Source: Cliona cf. orientalis
Lineage: Eukaryota > Porifera > Demospongiae > Clionaida > Clionaidae
DNA length: 64,000 nucleotides
Assembly: GCA_963930775.1 (NCBI GenBank)
Contig: OZ005689.1
Span: 11,563,079 to 11,627,078 of the forward strand
Reading direction: 5' to 3'
The position numbers and the translations under genes were made by a program. The notes under the pieces were generated by a model. That model ran no database searches and had not been told where the DNA came from. It saw only the letters and a program-made list of their open reading frames with translations. This document shows, in pieces, positions 14,001 to 26,000 of the stretch. Positions within the stretch are counted from its first letter, which is position 1. Every line of letters starts with the position of its first letter.

Positions 14001-17000
14001 TCTGTGATATGGACAAACCAACTGTATCATTTTGGCATCCAAATCATCGTCTAAACAGATTGATGATATAGTATCTGGATACCACGATGACACCGTGAGT
14101 ACAGCATAGAGTAAATGAGCAGTTTCGAGCCTTCGCCGGTCCATTTTTAACCTCCTTGTCAAAATGTCTTTTCCAGGTGCAACACTGTCAAGGAGTAATT
14201 ATGATATTAATATTTGCCCATCATGCATTAATACAGAACAAAAAATTAGCATGACAAAATTAGCTAGAGACAAGCACAATATTTTAGCATTGCTTTGGAT
14301 GTGATAGGTGGTTTTGTTACGCCAGGATAATTCTGGTGCCGGCATAATAAAGTTCAAATATAAGGCAGTGGTTGACAGAGTATACATGCACTATCATAGA
14401 GTATTAGTGAGTAGTGCAGTATATGGCTTATCTTCGCTGATCATAGAATGTGAGTACCGTATTGTCTCTAATTTAACGGACAACTCTAATTATCCGGACA
14501 CCATTTCGAATTATTTTTTTACCTCTAATTACACCGGACAGTCAATGAAGTTTGAGTTTTTGTTGTTCTAATTATCCGGACATCGTTGGACAGCTCACGC
14601 TAGCGTGGTACTGATCGAGCAAAATTTGCAATGGACAGCTGCTTCTTTGGTGGTAATGAAGGAGGCGAGCTGTTCTCTTTCCCATCATGAACAGGGAGCT
14701 CCAGGTACCGTCTCATTTTCTCAACTCTGCAGCTACTCGATCGTACGTCCATTTGACCGAATGCGCATGCGTCAAAGCGTGTTCTAATTCATCGGACACT
14801 TCGAACGCCGGCTATTTTCGTGTGCTCTAATTATAGCGGACATTGGCCAAAATAATTATTTTTCTGGTGTCTGTTAAATTAGAGATAATACGGTAGTTGA
14901 AATAAAGCTATCAAAAAATACAAGTTTTTATCAGAACTAAGAACACAACGGGTAAATAATGAGCATAATTAGCTTAGTGTTGCGAATTAGAGAATAGTAT
15001 GCAACTGAGTTCCTGTCTATGTGTAATGTTAATGCGAATTGGTACTGCAACTACCGTAGTGTCCCAGGTAAGTGGCCATGGGTGCTTAAACATACATTGC
15101 GATTATGGCCCAGCGGGTGCTTACCCAGGACATAATTTCCATATTATGTTTGTACAGTATTGACCTCTTGAAATGAGGTACATGGGCATTCACCCAGGAG
15201 TGGGCACTTGCCCGGGATACTATGGTATTGAATTAATTTTCATGCCCATCCACTATCTATGGTGCAATTAAATTTGCCATGATAATATTATTATAGCAAA
15301 AATATCTTGAGATAGTACATGTGCATCTGTGGTGATATCTAATTATGACCACATGTGAACTTACCTGCTAGATGCAGCCTCATCTGAGTCAGGTGATTCT
15401 TGTTCATCATACTCAAAGACATAGTTGTAAATATCTGCACGCTGTTTGTAGCTCACCTGCCCTATCAAGATTTCAGCATCAAGCTTTTTTAGTAGCTCCA
15501 TCTGAAAACCAGTTTCTCGTGTAGACATGAAGTACGGTAGAGTATGCCAGTTATCATTGTATTGAATAGTATCGCCTAGTTATAGCATAATATATTATAG
15601 AGCAATTATGGTTTCATCTCAAAACAATTATAATCATCACCACCCACCCCCCCTCCCCCCCCCCAATTTTTATAGCAACTATGCAAAATGATAGTTCCAT
15701 ATAGAGGGAAATTTCGAGGGAGAAAACTTTCACAGAATTCGCGATTGGAGAACCACCCATTTAATTTAAAGATTTCTCCACAAAAGTTTAGGCATGTCAC
15801 ACCTGATTTAGTATTCCTCAAAAATTTTTTTTGCAAAATAATTATTAATGCTAACTTCCAACTCTGTGAGAGCTTTCTCCCTTGAAAGTTTACGCTGTAT
15901 GGTACTAACCGTTAGTTACCACCACTGGCAAAAATTGGATAGACTATAGTGTCAGTAGTGAATAAATAAAATGCCGCTTCCCACCCCATTTTTAGAGAAG
16001 GTGAATGAGAATCAAGTATGTTAATAATTAGTTTGTGGCCTTATTAATTTTGGAATAAAATATCTATAGCTATTCTTCACATCTGTGCATTGAGTTAGAT
16101 AAATGAAATCTGGCCTACCCTTGAGCTTTAAAGTTGTGAGTACACTGACCTTGAGAATAAAAGTTATAATATTGGACAAAACCACAACCAGATCTGTATT
16201 TTGAACAATATTTTCTGTAGTGTGTGGCTGGTAGTGTACCATCTGAATCGGTATAAATTATCACACGACTGGGTCTATCCTTTCTTATGCACAGACTTGC
16301 TCCACAGGTAAGGCAGGCACAGTTGGGAGAGAGGAGAACAATGCCCATGGGCTCCTTCTTTGTTGTAGCAGGAGTGTCGTAGAGCTCTTTCAGTAGGGAT
16401 TTATCACTGACAAATGCAGCTTCATTAAGAAAACGAAGATTCTGCATTAAGAGTTGCACATCACCTTTGGAAAACTGCAGCCTTGTACTTGATGCAAACT
16501 GTGCAATCACTTCCCAATAGTTGGGCATATCAGTAGGCAACTGAGCAGTTGCAAACAACATTTTCCTCACTTCGGATAAATATGACGCACTCTTTAAAAT
16601 CTCTGCTACTTTGCTCATCCTAGTTGCTATCTATAACTGCCTTATTCTATAATGAGTGCACCTACATGTACTAATCCCACATATCACATGCAGCTTTCAT
16701 AGCATCACATGGCACTTCCAATCATCTTGCTAAGGTCACATGATCTTTATGCTCATAAATAATTAATAAAAAATTAATTAAACATCTATGATCACATGAT
16801 CTTCATGAGCACATGTGCAGTACTAGTGTCTTGTACCATCTGTTTATGTTGCAAGAATGGCTAGTTCCACAGCTGAAACTAAAGCTCGATTGTCTACTTG
16901 CTGGGAAAGTGATCTTAACTGGACTTTATATCCCACCAAAGTGAAGGAGGTATAACTTTGTGACTTGACTATAGGAGGTAAATGCTGTAGTATAATATTA

Positions 17001-20000
17001 TGCTTGCTTAATAGATATGCAATGCAATTGGAAGTGCAATGAGCATGCCAGCTACAGCTGTATTGAGTGGTCTCCTTGTGATTGTCAGTTACTTTCTCGC
17101 ACACTCTACTGTTGAAGTAGATGGCACACAATGGGTAGAACCTGTCATTGTGTGGATAGCAATTGGGATGCCCACAGGAAGCGGAAAATCGAGTTTATTC
17201 AACTACTTCCTCACACTAATTCGTCATCAGTGTAGTCGGAAAGATATTCATTCACCATGGACAGTGGAAGAGTCGAGCTTTGAAAAAATGGGAGCCCTAA
17301 TGGCTAGCAATGACGCAAAACTGTTGGGCCTTTTTGACGAATTGAGTTCTTTCCTAACACAAATCAACTTGTATGGAAGTAAAGGTATCAGTGATTCTCA
17401 TGATATGGCCACCTTTCTCATGCTCTACAATGGTCACCCCTGGACACGTCGGACAGGTAAGTGTCATTGAATGTTATGGAAGATTTATACTACTTTTGCC
17501 ACCTGCTCTCATTTGGTGTAAATTCCATCATTAGTGCAAATATTTATGATTACAACAGAATATGGAGTAAAAGTAAAAAAATACCCTCAAATAGCTAACT
17601 TTAAATTTTAGTATCAACAAGAACTTTATTATGGTGGAATATGGTATCTAAGTTCTGGTATCTATAAAGGATCAATAAAATTTTTAACCCTGCATGAGGA
17701 TCATTTAGATGTGAATACCCGTTATGGTAGAGGGGCATGCATTTCATGGTCATTAGGAGCGGATGAAATTCTCCGTCTTGTGTAGCTACAGTTAGGAGTT
17801 GAAGGGTGATAGTGTGTTCAACCTCAGATTGTCTGGTACAAACCATTACTCATGCAGAGTCCTGGTCCAAGTGTAAACCACTAAACCACATGCAGTGGGT
17901 ATCATACCAGATAACTCATGCAGAGTTATGGTCCAAGTGTAAACCACTAAACCACATGCAGTGTGGGTATTACCAGTTAGTTCACAGAATAACAGTGTAC
18001 GCTACAACTAACTAGAGCTCTGTAGAGCACATACCCCGCGCGCTCTGTAGCCACTGTAGCGTAGTATTGCAACACTCCAAGGCATATACCTGTATGTAGC
18101 TGTTTCATGACGTGACGACCCTTTCCAACACAGTGTTTGAGCATGCGCAGTCGTATCCGCATACTATTATGCTAAAACAGTGGGTGTGGTCGATAAACCA
18201 CAGGTATGTTGAACAGAAAATGTACGATTTGTAGCACTAGCAAGCCTTTTTGAGAAATTCGAAGCGCGTACACACTAGTTTTTCACCGATACCTACCGAT
18301 TGGCTGTGCTTACAGCACGCACAGGTGCCTAGAACTCGAGATCTGGCGATTTTCATGCGACAACAACAACAACGACGACTACGACAGACGGACAAACCGA
18401 TTGCTTTATCCCTTGCGCATGCGTGCGGGGTAATAATACTAGTGGGAAATGAATCCTACTGATCCATTGTAGGTTACTGAGTAACACAATCAATTTTTGC
18501 TCATTGTATAGTTACTGGTCATGCAAACTTCCAAATGGAGCGTACCGCACTGACCGTTGGGGGTTTTACGCAGCCTAGTGTTGCAAGGACCATCATTGAG
18601 CAAGTTGCTGGTGCTGAACGTGGCTTCAGTCAGAGATTCCTGTGGTTATTCCCAAAGCCCATGTTTGCCAAGTTTCATAGCCTGAAGCCAGTACTACCAG
18701 ATTACAGCGAAGCTATAGGTATGTAAGCGCACTGAACTAGATAATGTGCACATGTACTACTATTTACGTATGCATACAGTAACACTGCTTGTGACTTTGT
18801 GGAAGGATGGTGGTGGAGATAAGCCCACACAGAGAAATTGGATTTTGGGTAGAGACAACTCGCACTTCCATAAAAATTTTGATAAAATTCAGGAGGAGCT
18901 TGAAGAGCTTTGTGGATTAGATGATCTCTTGACTGGAGTGCTGAGTAAATCAAAGGGCCAGATATTGCGATTAGCAGCTTGTATGAATGCCCTCTTTAGC
19001 TTGGATCCATTGCACCCACTCAAAGCTGAACTCTCCCCCATGAGCATTGACGCTTCAATTGATTATGTCGAGATCTGTAATGAACACACAAGTGTGATGG
19101 GTGGACGAAAAAATACTACGTCACCACTGTCGCGTAAGTTGATAATCCTAACTACATGTATGTTTACTTTCGTATGCCGCCACAGAGGTGACAAATTTTA
19201 TTATTGTTAGGCATCCCAATGCATGCTTTAATTTCCTCCCTCTTAGAAATATGTGTAAGTTAATCAGCCGCAATGAAGTTGGTCAAGTCTTGGTAATAAG
19301 TATAATCTATTAGTCTGTGCTTGGTATTTCCAGTCATATTATAAAGCTAGAGTGAAATCATAGTAGCTACTGTAAATTGTGAATATTTCGTTGTTAAAAT
19401 ATTTTCAGAAATTGAATGCACAGCAATAATAGTATGTGCAATATTAACGATAATGTGATACAGGGTCATTTACATGTCTGAAAATTATTTAACACGAAAA
19501 ACTATCGCACAAAATATTTGACACGAAATATTCACAATTTATAGTATAATATTATTATGGCCATCAACATTATGGTTGCACTCGACCTTCACTTGACTTA
19601 AACGCAAGTCGTATATGCTTTGTCTCCCACATTTTTCTACTATGATGGCTTCTAGCTAAACTATCGTCCTGCTTTATTGCTACCTTAACCTGAACTTTCA
19701 ATAGCTGGAGTCGGTCAATCACTTGCACATTCTGAGTCTAGATTTATTTAAGCAATGAACTTATTAACCAGACTTTTTGAAGTATTTTATAAAACCATTG
19801 GTAATGAAACACTATATAGGTGAATATTGTGACCTGTACTCCTTCAGTTAGATTTTGAATGCATTTCCATACCAACAGCACAATGCTCAAGTATGGATGG
19901 AAAGTCTCCTGAACAAATTGCTGCTCATTGCCTACTCCTACCTGGCAATCATTTGGATATGAGTACACTTCTGGATAAGAAGAAGTTCAGAGGCTACAAA

Positions 20001-23000
20001 AACAGAGAAGGTGCTCTGGCTGGGTTTAGTGTTCTACAAAAGGATAGCCTTGGCACTTTGGAGAATGCTAGCAAGCGAGGAGTCCAAAAGGTAGATGCAC
20101 TAGCAGCGGAAATAATTGACTTCGAGACACACACTGTGGTAAACAAGTTTGCTAGAAAGCGATATCAGAAGCCTTGAATTTTGTGCATTTTCACAGCTAG
20201 TATTGTGTACATGTACTATATGTGTGAAATTTTCGAAATTTCACCAAGCCCAGCTACCTTTATATTGCACGAAAACTTGGTGGAAAATTTTCACCAAGGT
20301 GGTAAGGGTCGCCATATCCTCTCTGCAATCTATAACACAGGACAAACACTTAACGTGTTAAAATTTTTGCCAATAAGAGCAGGCGGCGAAATTGGTGAAA
20401 ATTTTCTCCTGGTGAAATAGTGTATACAGTACTATGCTAAGCACTCCTTATTCGTCTCATGCCTTGACAGTATTCCTTCAGGAAGCGACCACTGCCTGCA
20501 GATGATGATGACAATGGTAAGACCGAGTTGGCCCAAAAGCTGGCTAAATATAGTGTGCCATACCCAGAATACGTAGCTGCATTTGAAGACGGCAACCATC
20601 CATGGTAATGGTGTAATAGTATACTAGCACTGTGATGTTAAAGTAATACACTGCAGGCAACTACGAAGATCACCCAGGAAAAACCAGCAACAATGAGTCA
20701 ACATTTATCATAATTAGAATTTGCTACATCACAGATGATCACCTATTTAACCATTTTTCCCAATCAACAACTACTCAAGCAGCCGGCAAGATCATATATT
20801 TATTAACCCCCTATGACTGAATTAACTATAGCTGTAGTTACAATATTATTTATCCTGGCAATATACTTAATGACCATCGAGTGATGATTATCTTGGTATG
20901 ATCCCAACACTTCACTCCAGCACTGGGTAGTAGCTATTTGAGCGAGATGGGGCTGTCACATAGAGGTTGTATGTGAGAGTATTACCGGTACGTGGAATTC
21001 TTTTGATATCAGTCCTGGGTTGTATGCGACGAAGTCTTGCTATCCAGAGCCTTCATACCATGATCACACATAGATAGTATGTGAGGTATCCCCTGGGACT
21101 TCTTAGTCGGATCCTCCAGACGTGTGCTATAGGTGTAGTATGTGGGGTGTCCCAGGAGGATCCTGGGACTTCTTAGTCGGATCCTCCGGACGTGTGCTAT
21201 AGGCGTAGTATGTGGGGTGTCCCAGGAGGATCCTGGGACTTCCTAGTGGGATCCTCCGGACGTGTGCTATATGTGGGGTGTCCCAGGAGGATCCTGGGAC
21301 TTCCTAGTGGGATCCTCCGGACGTGTGCTATAGATGTAATAATATGTGGGGTGTCCCAGGATGATCCTGGGACTTCCTAGTGGGATCCTCCGGATGTGTG
21401 CTGTAGATGTAATATGTGGGGTGTCCCAGGAGGATCCTGGGACTTCCTAGTGGGATCCTCCGGACACGTGGTGTAATATGTGGGGTATCCCAGGAGGATC
21501 CTCTGGACGTGTGCTATAGATGTAATATGTAGGGTGTCCCGGGAGGATCCTGGGATTTCCTAGTGGGATCCTCCAGACGCGTGCTATGGGTGTAATATGT
21601 GGGGTGTCCCAGGAGGATCCTGGGACTTCCTAGTGGGATCCTCCGGACGTGTGCTATAGATGTAATAATATGTGGGGTGTCCCAGGATGATCCTGGGACT
21701 TCCTAGTGGGATCCTCCGGATGTGTGCTATAGATGTAATATGTGGGGTGTCCCAGGAGGATCCTGGGACTTCCTAGTGGGATCCTCCGGACACGTGGTGT
21801 AATATGTGGGGTATCCCAGGAGGATCCTCTGGACGTGTGCTATAGATGTAATATGTAGGGTGTCCCGGGAGGATCCTGGGATTTCCTAGTGGGATCCTCC
21901 AGACGCGTGCTATGGGTGTAATATGTGGGGTGTCCCAGGAGGATCCTGGGACTTCCTAGTGGGATCCTCCGGACGCGTGCTATGGGTATAATATGTGGGG
22001 TGTCCCAGGAGGATCCTGGGACTTCCTAGTGGGATCCTCCGGACATGAGGTATAGGTAATTACGTGGGGTGTCCTAGGAAGATCCTGGGACTTCCTAGTG
22101 GGATCCTCCGGACACGTGCTATGGGTATAATATGTGGGGTGTCCCAGGAGGATCCTGGGACTTCCTAGTGGGATCCTCCGGACGTGAGGTATAGGTAATT
22201 ACGTGGGGTGTCCTAGGAAGATCCTGGGACTTCCTAGTGGGATCCTCCGGACGCGTGCTATGGGTGTAATATGTGGGGTGTCCCAGGAGGATTCTGGGAC
22301 TTCCTAGTGGGATCCTCCGGACGTGAGGTATAGGTGCATGTATTATGTGGTGTGTCCCAGGACAATCCTGGGACTTGCTATTGGGGTCCTTCCGCGGATG
22401 TGAGCTAAGATGATCCTGGGACTATCTATGGGGATCCTCCAGGCAATGTATAGGTATATTCTCCCTAGTAGGATCCTCTAACTTTAGGGTGAATACATGC
22501 ATATGAAGGAGGCCCAGGATTAGCCTAGTACTTCCTATGAATCTTGGGTCTATAGGCTCTGTGAATTATCCCGGACATCCTAAGTCTATCCTAGACAGTT
22601 GAAGGCAACACTGGACATCACTCGGTCGATTTGGTGATGTCAGGATGCTTATACTTGTGCACGCGCTCGCGCTGAAGCGCTAGCGCACGCACGCGTGCAT
22701 GCGTGGGCAGCAAGCGCAAGGTAACCAGGAAGTCCAGACCACGACCAGGTCAGTTCAAACCACGTCCATGTGACATCACCCTGACATCACCAAATCGACC
22801 AGACCTTCCCCCTTTTCTGCGTGCAACATTGAAAAGGTGGGAATAAGGATGGGCACGAGGCTATGTACAATAATATCAGTGTTTGTCATAGGCACAAGAG
22901 CAGCAGCAGCAGCCTGGTGATAGCTTGAAACCACTCACTACTCCTCCCGGCAAAGTACAAGTAAGAGAATACCTAAATAATTATAAGTTATTACTGGTTA

Positions 23001-26000
23001 GCATAATGTCAAATAATAATATTAAATGTGTGATTGTGTGAGGTCATATGTAGTGTGAAAGCAGCCATTTGAAACTGTGTGTACATTTTTATTAACTTGG
23101 CCTCATGTCTGGACCCTCTTGGTCATGAGAGGAGGAGAAGAGCCTGATATACCAGTAGCGGATCCAGGATTTTCCTTAAAGGGTTTTTTTGTTATATGGT
23201 TGCGCACAAAGCGCGTACAAAATTTTAGAAACCACGCCCATTTTTAGTGAACCTTGCCCATTTTGATTGTTTTCAGAAAAACTACCAGCCCAATCGAGCT
23301 GCTTTCGAACAACTTCTCTGCTAAGGTGAGCCATAGCAGCAGTTTGCTTAGATCTGTAGCCAGAGAGGGAGTTCCATTTCCTGAAAATCACAGCCACTCC
23401 ATAAAGTGCTTGTATTTCAAGTCTGCCAAGAGGGGTTTTCACGGAAACTATGGAAACCTGTTTGGATCCGCTACTGTATTGTTTGGACATGCTCCATTCT
23501 CATACGGTAGGATTTTGAAACTCATAGCTACATGCATATATATGTTAGTGAATTTGAGAAAAGGGGTAACTTCGCACAAAATACGATTTTTTGTCACTTT
23601 TCAACCTACCACCATTTCAGCCCAAGGCTCCAGACTTGGTTTATTTGCAGTTTGTGCCTTCTAGCCTCCAGTGAGCTACCAAAGAGGGGTATCAAACGCG
23701 ATCGACGTGCACACTCGCCCTACCCATACCGAAAATGGGTGCAGCTCGCAGGTTGCAGGGAGTACGTGTAGCAGGATCATTAAAGAATATTCATGCAAGG
23801 TTTGAAGTTCGGAGCTGCTATGGTTCCAGAGATATAAGCGTTTTAATACAAGAATTCGGAAAATGTGCGAAGTTATCCCTTTTCTCAAATGGATCATATT
23901 CATTATTATTTTTCTACACCACCGCCAGGGATACTGCTGTTCAAGGAGCTATTGCGCGATTTTTTGTATGACATGCACAGTTTTTGACAAGCGAAGGCAT
24001 CCACAAGGCAGAAAAAAGAGCTATACTTCAGTATTTTTTTGGAAGAGCAACACTAGTAAGTCAACTCACCTATTTACAACTGTCTTGGCACTTTCCACAC
24101 TTCATGGGCAGCCTTTTAGCAAGGGTACTACAGGAAGCCATGTATTTTGAGTAGCTGGAATGTTCTGGAGCCTGGTTGGTCCCAACGCTAGTGAAACTTC
24201 AAGCCACTATGATCAGAAACGCTTCTCCTGCTTGCAGCTGTTTACTTGCATAGGGCAGGGCTAATTTGACTTCACAGGAAGGGTGGAAACCACAGGCATA
24301 ATAAAGGCAAACCCAATAATTTACTCCGTGGTTCAATGCTAGCTACAAGTAGTATACTCAAGTGGGACAAGTTGGAGGACACAGTCACATCACAATCCCA
24401 GAAGTTGATGCATATTGATGATTACTTTATCATAGAAATGAATGTTTGATGATGACATGCCAGCTAGCTAAAGATTACAAGGATTTAAATTTCCATTCTT
24501 ACCCATTGTTTAAACCCGGCCATATCTAGTCTGTTATCATAGCCATGCACAATAAAAAAAAGTGTGCATATCTCCCAGAAATAAAGGAGGATATCATATT
24601 TAGGATCAGGTTGTCAATGAAAAGTAACTGAAGGGACAGATTAATTGAGACGGCCACATGTGAATGCCTGGCTGGTGTTGTTCCCATTGGTCGGTGAAAA
24701 AGGGTTTGGGTTAAATTTTGTGCACAATATTATGCACTGGAGGTAGTTTGCTGAATAAAGCAAAAATATTATGCTTACCAATTAAGGTCGTGTACATCTG
24801 AACTGTAAAAGTGGAATCAGCCACCAAAACAAAAAATTAATTAGACACATGTCATTTGCTGTTGATAGTATAGATTAAGAATCTATGAATACTTTAGGCA
24901 TAAACTCATCAAAATAGTGATCCATGTGTAAAATTCTACATACGGTAGGCTATGAAATACCAAAGCGGAAAGCAAGGTCATTCTTCATTATGGAACATCT
25001 CAGTCAACACAAGGCAAGAAAGAATTCATTGAGTAGAATTAAAGCTCTAGGAGCACCTCCATTTTCAGTAGCTATACGTGTAGTGGATTTCTTAATGCTA
25101 GCATTCCTATACTGCAAGTGATTTACCAAGAAACTGAAAGCATTGTTAAAAGTTTATAGCTCTCAAATCCAGTATAGAAATGAACAGCATTGTCATTGTT
25201 AATGAAGAGCTCTATGCTAAAATTTAATGGTGTTTGCAAATGGATATATAGCTCAATCTGTAATAGTTGGTGCATTAGTAGTAGATACGGGTAGATCTAA
25301 TGTAAAATATCACTAGTAGCAATAGGAGTTAAATATGATGATTCATTACTAGCAATATAGATGGTGATTGATAATCATGTGTAAGCTAATGGTTGTTAAC
25401 AATCTGAGATGGGGGGTAATTATGCAGTGTATATACCTCTACCAAGGAAATATTATTCGAGGGAGATCCTTGTTTTTAAAATGTGTACTGCATACTCTGC
25501 TCTGTATTGTACCTTCTTCTCATCGTCTGCACACTACAATGTTAGCCATGTCCAGCGGCAACAATTATCTTTAAAGGAAGGGTGTAAGCGGTTGGTACAG
25601 CCAGGTACAATATTATTAATGCATGCATGAGTCCATCATTGTATGCAGGTTTACCCTTAGACATGCAAATACCCACAGGAATTCAGAGCGGTTGGTTCTC
25701 CATCCTGTTAGCCATACCCTTATCGTGCCTGTGGTTTCCACCCTTCCTGTGAAGCCAAATTAGCCCCTCCTATACAAGTAAACAGCTGAAAGCAAGCAGG
25801 AGGTGCCAGGAGAAGTGTTTCTGACAAGGGGGGGTGGGGTCACTACCATAGGCACCGTATCCAGAGCTGCGACTGGGGTCAAAACAGTCAAGGCACTTTT
25901 TAGGGATCGGTCAAACGGTCAAGCAACCGGTGTTCTGGGCCCTATCTCCAGCATAGCTAGGCGGCCAAGATTAATTGCCGAGATTTTGTGCATGCGCGGT

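Larger units (their letters stand above)
10147..22863. mobile_element. 12.7-kb TIR DNA element carrying CxC5/CxC6 and DUF3987-like genes
   Basis: The ends are inverted repeats beginning TAGCCTCGTGCCCATCC, alignable over 71 bp with three mismatches. The flanks are TGTACAAT on both sides (10139-10146 and 22864-22871); a 9-bp duplication with one lost A is also possible. It lies between receptor exons 10 and 11; without it and one copy of the duplication the intron would be 49 bp, which supports a single insertion. Inside each end are palindromic repeat arrays, then two divergent multi-exon genes and several nested MITEs. No transposase catalytic domain was recognised. Cysteine clusters of this kind are known with KDZ (Kyakuja-Dileera-Zisupton) transposases, so a link to that group is possible but unproven. 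Confidence 0.85.

Noticed and set aside
23176-23490. 104-codon minus-strand frame in intron 11
   Set aside because: No domain, no splice partners, and an overlapping frame on the other strand. It is more likely repeat sequence.
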